Virus record (IMG/VR): IMGVR_UViG_3300028840_000401 | Location: 1-41,875 of that record | From: a virus | Length of the DNA: 41,875 nucleotides | Reading direction: 5' to 3' (one strand) | Shown: positions 7,440-15,288 of the stretch, one piece after another | How the letters are laid out: every line of letters begins with the position of its first letter | Position numbering within the stretch: position 1 is the first letter of the stretch | Notes under the pieces: generated by a model | Databases searched by the model: none | Told to the model about the DNA's origin: nothing | The model's input: the letters and a program-made list of their open reading frames with translations, nothing else | Position numbers and translations under genes: made by a program

Positions 7440-8074
7440 GCGAACTGATCGCATACGTGGACGACATCCAGATCAAGACTGGTGTTGGCCGAAACAACAA
7501 GCCCTACACGGTGTACAACGTACTCTGCACGACTAAGTCTGGTGAGTCCAAGCGCATCGGCTGGGGCTTCAACGCACCATCGTTTAAGGCAGGCGAATGG
7601 ATCAAGACAAGCACGGTCACGAACGACCGAGGGTACGAGGAGTACCAGAAGAACGCCCCCGTAGAGGTAAAGTCCGGGCCTGCGCCGACTGCTACCCAAG
7701 GGGATGCCTCGTCTTCGGGCACTGCTCCTGGGAACGCCTCTCCCAGCCAGACGCAGCAGAACATCCACTACCAGAACAGCCGCACCGCAGCGATTGAGCT
7801 GACGGGACTGCTCCTGGAGAACAACGCTCTGCCGATCAGCTCTGCCAAGGCGAAGGCAGGTGAGGCCAAGCGGTTCGAGCAGATCATTGAGGCTGTGGAG
7901 AAGCTGACTGTTCAGCTGTACAACGACCTGGACACCTTCCGTCTGTTCGAGAAGCATGCGGACTCTGGTGAGGTTGTGGTGCCGACTGAGGATGAGATCC
8001 CGGAAGAGGTACCGGAGCCGGATGTTCCGGAGACAGACGACGCTTTCGGTGACGATGACGACATCCCGTTTTAA
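7436..8074 (+). CDS. Single-stranded DNA-binding protein (SSB-like)
   Basis: A 212-residue protein overlapping the polymerase stop (ATGA). The N-terminal ~70 residues look like a beta-rich OB-type domain. A Ser/Pro/Gln-rich linker (about 80-110), a helical segment and a very acidic tail ending DDDDIPF follow. That tail closely mirrors the C-terminal tip of bacterial SSB, which docks replication partners. It probably coats single strands at the fork and recruits the polymerase. The OB fold is inferred; the tail is seen directly. Confidence 0.75.
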   Translation: MSELIAYVDDIQIKTGVGRNNKPYTVYNVLCTTKSGESKRIGWGFNAPSFKAGEWIKTSTVTNDRGYEEYQKNAPVEVKSGPAPTATQGDASSSGTAPGNASPSQTQQNIHYQNSRTAAIELTGLLLENNALPISSAKAKAGEAKRFEQIIEAVEKLTVQLYNDLDTFRLFEKHADSGEVVVPTEDEIPEEVPEPDVPETDDAFGDDDDIPF

Positions 8075-8083
8075 GGAGAGCTT

Positions 8084-8323
8084 ATGAGTGATACGAACGC
8101 AGGTCGGGTAATAGCAGAGACCGACAACTTCCTCCTGGTACTGGGCAAGGGGATCTACGAATCCCCCTGGCAAGGCCAGCTCTGTTACCAGATCTACAAC
8201 CGAGAGTTCATGGTCTGTGAAGCTGAAGGTCCGATGGAGGTGTCAGCTAGGGCTGCGCTCCAGGACTTCCAGGCTCAGTATGAGCAGTTCGTTGGTAGCG
8301 CTGTAGAAGTGCCCAATGGGTAA
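8084..8323 (+). CDS. Unknown small protein, 79 aa
   Basis: ATG 8084 follows AAGGAGAGCTT. The protein is acidic, with one hydrophobic strand (NFLLVLGKGIYESPW) and no membrane segment. The stop overlaps the next start at 8316. It lies between the SSB-like and exonuclease genes. No family recognised. Confidence 0.7.
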   Translation: MSDTNAGRVIAETDNFLLVLGKGIYESPWQGQLCYQIYNREFMVCEAEGPMEVSARAALQDFQAQYEQFVGSAVEVPNG

Positions 8324-8555
8324 CTACAAGTCAGGCGACCAAATCTCACGCAGGGAAGCGTGGGAGGACTTGAAGGAGGATCTGCTGGTACGGATCTGGA
8401 AGTTCAACGACCGTCACGTCTTGACTGATATCTTCGTGAACCTTGCCCGACTGGCAGGCATTAGCGACAGAGATACGTCCCAGGACGTGGGTCGTCTTGT
8501 TATGGTTCTCAGCCTCTTTGGGGTGCTGGGCGGAATAGGAGCGTACTTCGGATGA
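8316..8555 (+). CDS. Small protein with C-terminal membrane segment, 79 aa
   Basis: ATG 8316 overlaps the preceding gene by 8 bp. Residues 1-55 are charged and helical; residues about 58-78 (GRLVMVLSLFGVLGGIGAYFG) form one predicted transmembrane helix at the very C-terminus, like a tail anchor. It may be an inner-membrane protein tied to replication genes by operon position. Function unknown. Confidence 0.7.
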   Translation: MGNYKSGDQISRREAWEDLKEDLLVRIWKFNDRHVLTDIFVNLARLAGISDRDTSQDVGRLVMVLSLFGVLGGIGAYFG

Positions 8556-9436
8556 AAGCACTGGTTGACGTAGATGGTATGACTTACCTGGCAGGCTTTG
8601 CGGTAGAGAAGAGCCACTACTGGGTAGTATATGAGAACGCTGAAGGCGAGATGGGAGAGGAGTACTTCACCTCAGGTGATGACCTCAAAGCATTCAAGAA
8701 GCAGGAAGGTATCGTCGTCGTTGACCAGGAGCGTGTAGCTCAGGTCGGTCCCCTGGAGCACGCACTCTACATCGTTCGGGACAAGATGCAGCGCATGCAG
8801 CAGCTGGGTGACCTGGAGGTCTACATCAAGGGAGATGGTGAGACCTTCCGGTCCCGGTACGCTACGCTGGATGAGTACAAAGGCAACCGGAAAGACTCCT
8901 GGAAGCCTAAGCACTTCGATGCTATCTGTGACTACCTCATAGGGAAGTGGGGTGCTACCAAGGTGAACGGTAGGGAGGTAGACGATGAAGTCTCTATCCG
9001 TGCCCACCAGCTTGGCAAGTACTACTGGGTATGCTCCCCCGATAAGGACCTGGACCAGATCCCAGGCTGGCACTGGAACTACCGCGACAACGTGGAGTAC
9101 TACATCGATGAAGAGACAGCCAGGCTCTGGTTCTGGAGACAGGTAGTCAGCGGTGACTTCGCGGACAACGTGAAGGGCTGCTGGAAGATCGGGGAAGGCA
9201 AGGCCGACAAGTGGATCGATGAGCACGGGCACCTGTCAGATGAGGAGATCTGGGCAGGTATCGTCACTCTTTACGAGGAGAGCCAAGGTAAGAACGGCTG
9301 TCCGTATGCAGGGCTTGACCCTGAAGTAGTTGCGCTAGAGAATGCGCAGCTTGTGTGGATGCAACAGAAGCCTGGCGAGATATGGATGCCCCCTGGTCAG
9401 GACTTCATCTATGAGGAGGGTAACCTCGATGACTGA
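8552..9436 (+). CDS. 5'-3' exonuclease (T7 gp6/FEN-like)
   Basis: A 294-residue nuclease of the PIN/FEN-type 5'-3' exonuclease family, likely for primer removal and host DNA breakdown. Seen: VDVDGM at the start (metal ligands D6 and D8), DEYKGNRKDSW in the middle, then REVDDEVSIRAHQLGKYYWV and CSPDKDLDQIPGWHWN. The latter matches the family's (E)ADD...(S)xDkDLxQ metal-binding and substrate region. It overlaps its neighbours by ATGA. With the polymerase lacking this domain, it supplies the missing activity. Confidence 0.88.
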   Translation: MKALVDVDGMTYLAGFAVEKSHYWVVYENAEGEMGEEYFTSGDDLKAFKKQEGIVVVDQERVAQVGPLEHALYIVRDKMQRMQQLGDLEVYIKGDGETFRSRYATLDEYKGNRKDSWKPKHFDAICDYLIGKWGATKVNGREVDDEVSIRAHQLGKYYWVCSPDKDLDQIPGWHWNYRDNVEYYIDEETARLWFWRQVVSGDFADNVKGCWKIGEGKADKWIDEHGHLSDEEIWAGIVTLYEESQGKNGCPYAGLDPEVVALENAQLVWMQQKPGEIWMPPGQDFIYEEGNLDD

Positions 9437-9890
9437 TCTGAAAGACACGCACTGGTACATCGCTGGCCCGATGTCTGGTGTCCCACAGTACAACATCCCG
9501 CTGTTCGACTTCACGCGGGACCTGCTGACCCACAGAGGGTACACCATCACCTCCCCGGCTGACCTCGACAGTCAGGAGGTTCGAGAGCTGGGCCTGGCCA
9601 ACGAGACCGGTTGGTATAATGTGGACGAGAAGGGGAACCACCGGATCGGTGAGGGTGAGACGGCTGAGAGTTGGGGCGACTTCCTGGCTCGTGACGTAAA
9701 GCTGATCGCTGACTCTGATATCTTTGGTATCATCCTGCTCCCCAACTGGGAGAAGAGTCGTGGGGCTCGCCTGGAGGCGTTCGTCGGACTGCTGCAAGGT
9801 GAGAAGTTCCGGTACGCTACCTTCAACCCTGAGACCACTGAGTTGAGGGAAGTACCGCAAGCCTACATCAAGCGACTGGTAGCGCGATGA
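9429..9890 (+). CDS. DUF4406 / nucleoside 2-deoxyribosyltransferase-like protein
   Basis: A 153-residue protein with the DUF4406 pattern: WYIAGPMSGVPQYN at residues 8-21, a SWGDFLARDVKLIADSDIFGIILL segment and SRGARLEAFVGLLQG. The fold family is related to nucleoside 2-deoxyribosyltransferases. DUF4406 proteins are frequent in phages and their exact substrate is unsettled. A role in nucleotide scavenging or turnover fits the nearby ThyX, RNR and dNTP diphosphohydrolase. ATG 9429 overlaps the exonuclease end. Confidence 0.8.
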   Translation: MTDLKDTHWYIAGPMSGVPQYNIPLFDFTRDLLTHRGYTITSPADLDSQEVRELGLANETGWYNVDEKGNHRIGEGETAESWGDFLARDVKLIADSDIFGIILLPNWEKSRGARLEAFVGLLQGEKFRYATFNPETTELREVPQAYIKRLVAR

Positions 9891-10018
9891 AGATCCCCCG
9901 CCTTCCTGTTCGAAAGGGCAAGAGGGCGGTGCCTTCTCGCCTCCACGAAGACAAGAGGAGAAAGAAAGATCGCAAAGACAAGAAAGCCAGACGTTGGAGA
10001 CACGGTAACAGTGACTGA
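9887..10018 (+). CDS. Very basic small protein, 43 aa
   Basis: ATG 9887 overlaps the previous stop in an ATGA. Almost half of the 43 residues are Lys or Arg (for example DKRRKKDRKDKKARRWRHG), with a net charge of roughly +15. It may bind nucleic acid. There are no cysteines or hydrophobic core. The overlapping start and the continuity of the operon support it being real; no family is recognised. Confidence 0.6.
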   Translation: MKIPRLPVRKGKRAVPSRLHEDKRRKKDRKDKKARRWRHGNSD

Positions 10019-10151
10019 TCACTGGACCTCGACAACGCTGACCGGTGAAGTGACGTGGTGCGGGAGTACTCAGTTCACCTACGTAGTAGATAAGATCACC
10101 TACTTCTGCCCATACAATGGAGATTGGAAACATGGCGAGGAAGCGTCGTGA
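10011..10151 (+). CDS. Unknown small protein, 46 aa
   Basis: GTG 10011 overlaps the stop of the basic protein, and its stop lies 20 bp into the endonuclease gene, so it fills what would otherwise be the only gap in this operon. The 46 residues are rich in Thr, Trp and Tyr, with two cysteines (TWCGST and TYFCPY). No strong ribosome site is seen for the GTG; coupling to the upstream gene is likely. No family recognised. Confidence 0.5.
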   Translation: MTDHWTSTTLTGEVTWCGSTQFTYVVDKITYFCPYNGDWKHGEEAS

Positions 10152-10602
10152 CAGACGATTCACAGACCCAGGAGGGGACGAGTGGGACAGCCAGTTCGAG
10201 TTCCTGGTCTACACAGGACTCCAAGGTCTTGGATATAGTGTCCGAAGATGCGACAAAAGTGATTCCGTTGCTTACAACCACGGCGTCACCCAGGGCCGCT
10301 GCCTGGAATGCGGCAGTGCTGAAGTCGTTCAGGAGCGGAACTATACCCCGGATCTATATGTGGTTGAACCACAAGAAGAGGCTACCGGAGCAGGCTATTA
10401 TATCGAGTGTAAAGGGTATTTCCCTGCCGACAGGCGTTCACAGCTACGCTCTGTCATCCAGTCAAACCCGGACCTTGATCTGCGCATCCTATTCGCCGCT
10501 GAGAGGAAGCTCACCCAAGCTAAAACTAACATAGAGTACGTTCACTCCTACATCAAGTGTGGGGCTGGCGTCTGGAACAACGGTGCGTTAGAATGGAGGT
10601 AA
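10132..10602 (+). CDS. Endonuclease I-like nuclease (T7 gp3 type)
   Basis: A 156-residue PD-(D/E)XK nuclease that would cut Holliday junctions and branched DNA. The core YTPDLYV, then YYIECKGYF, then RSQLRSVIQSNPDLDLRILF matches T7 endonuclease I, including the later ERKLTQ. A small insert RCLECGSAEV adds a CxxC. ATG 10132 is favoured over ATG 10117 because TGGAGATTGGAAAC is suitably spaced before it. It probably resolves replication intermediates before packaging. Confidence 0.88.
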   Translation: MARKRRDRRFTDPGGDEWDSQFEFLVYTGLQGLGYSVRRCDKSDSVAYNHGVTQGRCLECGSAEVVQERNYTPDLYVVEPQEEATGAGYYIECKGYFPADRRSQLRSVIQSNPDLDLRILFAAERKLTQAKTNIEYVHSYIKCGAGVWNNGALEWR

Positions 10603-10609
10603 GCGAGCA

Positions 10610-10873
10610 GTGAATGCGAAGCAAGCTAAGGCTCTGAGACAGGAGCTACTCAAGTCACCTCGACAGGAGGTGCAGGTCAGCAGAGGTACGGTATTCCGCA
10701 CCCTGTCTGAGCTTCAAGAGGATGGTGAGATTATCCGTGAGTACCCCTGGCCGCTGGATGTACTGTACGGTCCTATCCGTGTGAAGGAGCCCCTGCGGCT
10801 CATCAACAAACCTGGCACACCGCGTGCGGTTTACCGGTCTGAGAAGAAGAGGAGAAAGAATGAGCGTAGGTGA
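10610..10873 (+). CDS. Small basic protein, 87 aa, unknown
   Basis: GTG 10610 follows TGGAGGTAAGCGAGCA. The protein is basic, with a KKRRKNERR tail, and a central segment (SRGTVFRTLSELQEDGEIIREY) that resembles the wing-and-helix part of a winged-helix DNA-binding domain. That resemblance is weak. It overlaps the next gene by 14 bp. No family assignment. Confidence 0.6.
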   Translation: MNAKQAKALRQELLKSPRQEVQVSRGTVFRTLSELQEDGEIIREYPWPLDVLYGPIRVKEPLRLINKPGTPRAVYRSEKKRRKNERR

Positions 10874-11450
10874 TGTGAACAGCAACGAGAAGGGTAGTGG
10901 AGCCCGGTACAATGACGGCAAGGTGCCGCTGGACTTCATCCCTATAGAGAACTGGTGCCGGTACTGGGAGGCGAACTACAACCTAGAGGCGTATGACCGA
11001 CGTATCGTCCACGCTCTCATTGAGTGGCAGCAACGAGAATTGTTGGCCCAAGACGTCCTGGCCAAGATCCATATCAAGGACCTGCACGAAGCAGCGCGAG
11101 TCTTTGAGTTCGGTTCGAAGAAGTATGCCGCCTGGAACTGGGCCAAGGGTATGTCCTGGGAGATCCCGCTGGGCTGCATCATGCGACACTTCGAGGCTAT
11201 CTGGTCCGGTGCTCCAACCGATCCAGAGTCTGGTCTCTCGCACTGGGGGCACATCGTGTGCAACATCATCATGCTGGCGCACTTCGAAGACTACTTCCAG
11301 GAAGGTGACACCCGTCCTCCGGAGACCGTCTTTATCCGACAAGGGAAGGTCGGTACCTCCGACGACATTGCGGATGCCTTGAACTACGCGAACGAGTACG
11401 ACGAGGCCCTGGCTGTACGCCTGGGTATGACGTCAGATATGGAACGATGA
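10860..11450 (+). CDS. dATP/dGTP diphosphohydrolase-like protein (DUF5664 type)
   Basis: A 196-residue protein with the pattern of the DUF5664 family: ARYNDGKVPLDFIPI near the N-terminus, EAARVFEFGSKKYAAWNWAKG, then IMRHFEAIWSGAPTDPESGLSHWGHIVCNIIMLAHF. Family members are annotated as dATP/dGTP diphosphohydrolases, with conserved His and Glu on the helical core. ATG 10860 follows AGGAGAAAGA. It may tune the purine dNTP pool. No purZ-like adenylosuccinate synthase homologue is present, so a 2-aminoadenine (Z) genome is not indicated. Confidence 0.78.
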   Translation: MSVGDVNSNEKGSGARYNDGKVPLDFIPIENWCRYWEANYNLEAYDRRIVHALIEWQQRELLAQDVLAKIHIKDLHEAARVFEFGSKKYAAWNWAKGMSWEIPLGCIMRHFEAIWSGAPTDPESGLSHWGHIVCNIIMLAHFEDYFQEGDTRPPETVFIRQGKVGTSDDIADALNYANEYDEALAVRLGMTSDMER

Positions 11451-11590
11451 TGCCAAACGAACGAGAGATCGCTGAAGCGGTCAAGTATATCCGGGATGCG
11501 TGTGAGTACCTGGATCCAAATGAGTACACGGAAGAGTTAGCCCTTGAGGCACTGGACCATGCACTGGAGTTGTTGGGAGACAATGTGTGA
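11447..11590 (+). CDS. Small acidic helical protein, 47 aa
   Basis: Two adjacent start codons (ATG 11447, ATG 11450) overlap the previous stop, and the stop at 11588-11590 overlaps the next GTG start. The product is 47 residues, acidic and helical (EAVKYIRDACEYL...ALEALDHALELL). Overlaps at both ends support a genuine gene. Function unknown. Confidence 0.65.
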   Translation: MMPNEREIAEAVKYIRDACEYLDPNEYTEELALEALDHALELLGDNV

Positions 11591-12342
11591 ATATACTTTT
11601 TTACGATGTAGAGACTGCACCAAGCCTGGCGTATGTGTGGAAGATCTGGAAGGAGAACATCGGTACGAACCAGCTCCTGGATTCTGGGCGGGTTATCTCC
11701 TGGGCTGCACGATACCTTGGCGACCCAGAAGACCAGTATCTGTTCATGAGCGAACACACGCACAGTCATGCGGAGATGATCGAGGGACTGCACGAGACTC
11801 TGGAGGAAGCTGATGTCATCTGTGCATACAACGGTGACAACTTCGACCGTCCGGTGGTCAATGCGGAGTTCCTGCGTGCTAAGCTGTCACCTCCTGCCCC
11901 GTCCAAGCAGATTGATCTGTACCGAGTCGTCAAGAAGAACTTCCGTTTCATCTCGAATCGCCTCGAATATGTGGCACGACATCTGGGACTGGAAGGCAAG
12001 CTCGACACAGGTGGTTTCTCGTTGTGGGCTCGATGCCTGGAGGGAGATCCAGAGGCATGGGAAACCATGGAGGAGTACAACGCACAGGATGTCTTCGTCC
12101 TAGAGGAGCTGTACCACCGTCTGCTGCCTTGGATCAAGGATCACCCGAACCACGGTATCGGCAAGGAAGGTCTGGTATGTCCGAACTGTGGCGGTACCCA
12201 CGTTCAGCGTCGAGGTACTACGACCTCGGTGTCGTACACCTACCAGCGGTTCCAGTGTCAGGACTGCGGTACCTGGTCTCGCCAGCGTCTCTCTGAGAAG
12301 GCGACAGCGAAGCCCACCCTGACCCAGGATAAGACACGGTGA
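11587..12342 (+). CDS. RNase H-like 3'-5' exonuclease with C-terminal zinc ribbon
   Basis: A 251-residue DnaQ/YprB-type exonuclease. FYDVETAP (residues 5-12) gives the DxE motif, VICAYNGDNFDRPVV gives the second acidic motif and YNAQDVFVLEELY the third. Residues about 198-235 add a zinc ribbon with CPNCGG and CQDCGTW. GTG 11587 follows GGGAGACAAT. The polymerase already has its own proofreading domain, so this is an extra nuclease, perhaps for repair or end processing. The domain call is firm; the role is inferred. Confidence 0.85.
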   Translation: MNILFYDVETAPSLAYVWKIWKENIGTNQLLDSGRVISWAARYLGDPEDQYLFMSEHTHSHAEMIEGLHETLEEADVICAYNGDNFDRPVVNAEFLRAKLSPPAPSKQIDLYRVVKKNFRFISNRLEYVARHLGLEGKLDTGGFSLWARCLEGDPEAWETMEEYNAQDVFVLEELYHRLLPWIKDHPNHGIGKEGLVCPNCGGTHVQRRGTTTSVSYTYQRFQCQDCGTWSRQRLSEKATAKPTLTQDKTR

Positions 12343-12743
12343 TCGGGGACAACGAAGTCATGGCATCTACCGTCGTGGAGGGCAGTACGTTAAAGTACGT
12401 CCTCCCTGACGGGCAGGTAGTCCAGGGCACAAGACCGGAGCAGATGAATGCAGCAGCAATCCAAGCGTGGTGCGACCACGTCCGAAGCAACATCGAAGCC
12501 GTGCACAACAAAGCACGACAACGAAAGCCCAGGGAAGATAGCAAACAGGAGAGCGCACCAAGATCTGAACCTTCTCCGCAGAGTAGTGACCCGCTTGAGT
12601 ATGCGCAAGCGATGTATGAGCAAGCGCTAAACCGCTGTAACTACCTCTTCCACGAACTGGAACGGGTTCAGGACGAGGAAGATGCAGCAAGGAAGGACCT
12701 AGAGAAGTGGAAGAAGATCAAGGAGGCGTTGAATGAGACCTAG
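12339..12743 (+). CDS. Unknown protein with coiled coil, 134 aa
   Basis: GTG 12339 overlaps the previous stop; an in-frame ATG at 12360 is an alternative start. A small beta-like N-terminus (STLKYVLPDGQVVQG) is followed by a charged linker and a C-terminal helix of roughly 45 residues, rich in Glu, Lys and Leu, which is probably a coiled coil. No family recognised. Confidence 0.65.
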   Translation: MIGDNEVMASTVVEGSTLKYVLPDGQVVQGTRPEQMNAAAIQAWCDHVRSNIEAVHNKARQRKPREDSKQESAPRSEPSPQSSDPLEYAQAMYEQALNRCNYLFHELERVQDEEDAARKDLEKWKKIKEALNET

Positions 12744-12984
12744 AAAGTGGGAACACATAGCATTCGCCTTCTTCATGCTGGCGCTGTGGTCTGCTATTGC
12801 GTTCGCTGAGGATGAGCCGACGATCATCATCGAAGCCGATAAGGAGGCAGAGACCTACTGCAAGATCCCTACCATCGTCTCTCACATCTGTGAGACGAAG
12901 AAAGAAGGCAGCATCAAGTACTTGTACTGCATGGACAAGTCTTATAAAGTTACGAGATACATCTTGGAAGGAGACCAAGCTTAA
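12733..12984 (+). CDS. Small exported protein with signal peptide, 83 aa
   Basis: ATG 12733 gives MRPRKWEH, then a hydrophobic stretch FAFFMLALWSAIAFA and the acidic EDEP, a good Sec signal peptide with cleavage after AFA (residue 25). The mature part has about 58 residues and three cysteines (C43, C53, C66). An exported protein just ahead of the ribonucleotide reductase is unexpected. Superinfection exclusion or envelope modification are possible roles, but nothing in the sequence decides. Confidence 0.7.
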   Translation: MRPRKWEHIAFAFFMLALWSAIAFAEDEPTIIIEADKEAETYCKIPTIVSHICETKKEGSIKYLYCMDKSYKVTRYILEGDQA

Positions 12985-14858
12985 TGGAAGAATACCAGTC
13001 ATTCATACACAAAAGCAGGTACGCTAGGTACCTGGACGACGAAGGCAGGAGAGAGACATGGGACGAGACCGTGGACCGGTACGTCTCATTCTGGTCGGAG
13101 CAGCTGACGCCAAAGGAGCTGCAGGATCTGGCTGAGAGTATCTACAGCCTGCAGGTCATGCCTAGCATGCGTGCCCTAATGACCGCTGGAGAGGCCCTGA
13201 ACCGAGACCACGTAGCCGGGTACAACTGTGCCTACCTGGCGGTAGATCACGTCAGGGCATTCGATGAGACGCTGTACATCCTGATGTGCGGCACAGGGGT
13301 AGGCTACTCAGTAGAGCGTCAGTACGTCAATCAGCTGCCTGAGGTAGCGGAGGAGATCCATGATTCAGACACCATCATCACTGTCTCGGACTCGAAGATT
13401 GGTTGGGCAAGCGCATACCGAGAACTGGTATCACTCCTGTATGCTGGAAAGTCGCCCCAGTGGGACCTTAGTAGAGTGCGAGCTGCGGGTGAGCGGCTTA
13501 AAACCTTCGGAGGCAGAAGCTCTGGGCCAGCTCCTCTCGATGATCTGTTCCGATTTACGACTCAGCTCTTCAAAGGCGCTGCAGGTCGAAAACTTACCAG
13601 CATCGAGTGTCACGACCTCATGTGCAAGATCGCTAGTATCGTTGTTGTGGGAGGAGTTCGGCGCAGTGCGCTCATCTCCCTCAGTAACCTCACAGACCAA
13701 CGGATGAGACATGCTAAGGATGGACAGTTTTGGGAGACGACCCCCTATCGCTCGTTGGCGAATAATTCGGTCTGCTACACCGAGAATCCGGACATCGAGA
13801 TATTCATGGAAGAGTGGCTCTCTCTGCTACGCAGTAAGAGCGGTGAACGTGGGATCTTTAACCGTGTCGCTGCTCAGCGGCAGGTGGAACGAATCGGACG
13901 GAGAGATCCGGAACATGAGTTTGGCTGTAACCCGTGCTCCGAGATCATTCTCAGACCAGCTCAGTTCTGCAACCTTACGGAAGTGGTCGTTCGGCCCACG
14001 GATTCAGTTTCAGATCTCCAAAGGAAGGTACGTCTCGCCACCATCCTGGGAACACTTCAGTCTACACTTACTGATTTCAGATACTTGAGGGCAATATGGA
14101 AAAGGAACTGCGAGGAGGAAAGACTCCTGGGCGTATCTCTGACGGGTATTCTCGACCACCCAGTCCTGGGGAATCCCAACAGCAAAGAGTTGCCAGGGAT
14201 CCTGGACGAACTGAGGAAGGAAGCTATCTCAACGAACAAGAAGTGGGCGGACAAACTGGGGATCAACCAGAGTTCTGCAATCACTTGTGTGAAGCCGTCT
14301 GGCACAGTGAGTCAATTGGTGAATTCCGCGTCTGGGATCCATGCCCGGTATGCCCCCTACTACATACGGAGAGTGAGGAGTGACCGTAAGGACCCGCTTG
14401 CCCAGTGGATGCGGGACCAAGGTTTCCCATACGAAGAAGACAGCTTCAACCAGGACGTTGACGTTTTCTCCTTTCCTCAGAAAGCACCAGTCAAAGCGGT
14501 ATTCGAGGGAGACCGGACGTCTCTGCAACAGCTGGAGCTATGGAAGATCTATCAAGACAATTGGTGTGAACATAAGCCGTCGATCACGGTACATTATCGA
14601 GAAGAGGAATTCCTGGACGTTGGAGCCTGGATCTATTCTCATTTCGATGAGGTCTCCGGGGTGGCGTTTCTACCAAAAGATGATCACGTATACCCACAAG
14701 CTCCGTATGAGGCAATTTCGAAAGAGACATATCACGAGATGGTGCGGTCTATGCCCAAGGCCGACTGGTCTACATTCGAGGAGACGTATGACAACACCAC
14801 AAGCAGCCAGGAACTTGCGTGTTCGGCTGGGGCTTGCGAAGTGGCGGACATATCCTAG
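12984..14858 (+). CDS. nrdJ: Adenosylcobalamin-dependent (class II) ribonucleotide reductase
   Basis: A 624-residue monomeric-type class II reductase that converts ribonucleotides to deoxyribonucleotides using coenzyme B12. Key residues by analogy with the Lactobacillus leichmannii enzyme: redox pair C82 and C329, active-site motif CNPCSE with N316, C318 (thiyl) and E320, and a C-terminal CxxxxC pair, C613 and C618, that re-reduces the active site. CVKPSGTVSQLVNS matches the phosphate-binding loop. It overlaps the upstream stop by one base. The host must make or import B12. It pairs with ThyX for dTTP supply. Confidence 0.93.
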   Translation: MEEYQSFIHKSRYARYLDDEGRRETWDETVDRYVSFWSEQLTPKELQDLAESIYSLQVMPSMRALMTAGEALNRDHVAGYNCAYLAVDHVRAFDETLYILMCGTGVGYSVERQYVNQLPEVAEEIHDSDTIITVSDSKIGWASAYRELVSLLYAGKSPQWDLSRVRAAGERLKTFGGRSSGPAPLDDLFRFTTQLFKGAAGRKLTSIECHDLMCKIASIVVVGGVRRSALISLSNLTDQRMRHAKDGQFWETTPYRSLANNSVCYTENPDIEIFMEEWLSLLRSKSGERGIFNRVAAQRQVERIGRRDPEHEFGCNPCSEIILRPAQFCNLTEVVVRPTDSVSDLQRKVRLATILGTLQSTLTDFRYLRAIWKRNCEEERLLGVSLTGILDHPVLGNPNSKELPGILDELRKEAISTNKKWADKLGINQSSAITCVKPSGTVSQLVNSASGIHARYAPYYIRRVRSDRKDPLAQWMRDQGFPYEEDSFNQDVDVFSFPQKAPVKAVFEGDRTSLQQLELWKIYQDNWCEHKPSITVHYREEEFLDVGAWIYSHFDEVSGVAFLPKDDHVYPQAPYEAISKETYHEMVRSMPKADWSTFEETYDNTTSSQELACSAGACEVADIS

Positions 14859-14870
14859 AGGAGGATGGTG

Positions 14871-15116
14871 ATGAGTAATGATCCGACGAGAGTGTGGGCA
14901 AGTTACGAGGGCCGATTTCTGGATGTCAGAGATGCAGGGGTAGGATGCGAATATATCCGCGCTGACATCTATAAGGCTGAGATCGACCGGCTGAAGGCTG
15001 AGAGGGACGACGCTCGAAGATGGGCTGCACAGCACCGCAACGATGCGTTCGGCATTGACGCAAACCCGGATAGCGTAGCCATTTCACGGCTACCGTGGGA
15101 GGATGACGATGAATGA
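14871..15116 (+). CDS. Unknown small protein, 81 aa
   Basis: ATG 14871 is chosen because AGAGGAGG (14857-14864) sits six bases upstream; ATG 14865 would be too close. The protein is charged, with a helical DRLKAERDDARRWAAQHRNDAF segment and an acidic tail (PWEDDDE). The end of the gene supplies the ribosome site for the next. No family recognised. Confidence 0.7.
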   Translation: MSNDPTRVWASYEGRFLDVRDAGVGCEYIRADIYKAEIDRLKAERDDARRWAAQHRNDAFGIDANPDSVAISRLPWEDDDE

Positions 15117-15288
15117 TGTGGTATTTGCTATCATGAGTACGATACTAATCGGGACACTGATCGCAGCGGTCCTTACACTCAATGAGCATAAGAGGGTGGA
15201 GCGGTGTGTGTCCATCGAAGAGTGGTCAAAGAAGCACGAACTGGGCAGGAGAGATCATGACTTCTACCTGAGAAGGTGCCAGGAATGA
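15109..15288 (+). CDS. Small single-pass membrane protein, 59 aa
   Basis: ATG 15109 follows GGGAGGATGAC; ATG 15103 overlaps that site. Residues about 4-25 (VVFAIMSTILIGTLIAAVLTL) form one transmembrane helix at the N-terminus, followed by a basic, soluble tail of 34 residues. It could be an inner-membrane protein with its tail in the cytoplasm. It overlaps the next start in an ATGA. Function unknown. Confidence 0.7.
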   Translation: MNDVVFAIMSTILIGTLIAAVLTLNEHKRVERCVSIEEWSKKHELGRRDHDFYLRRCQE

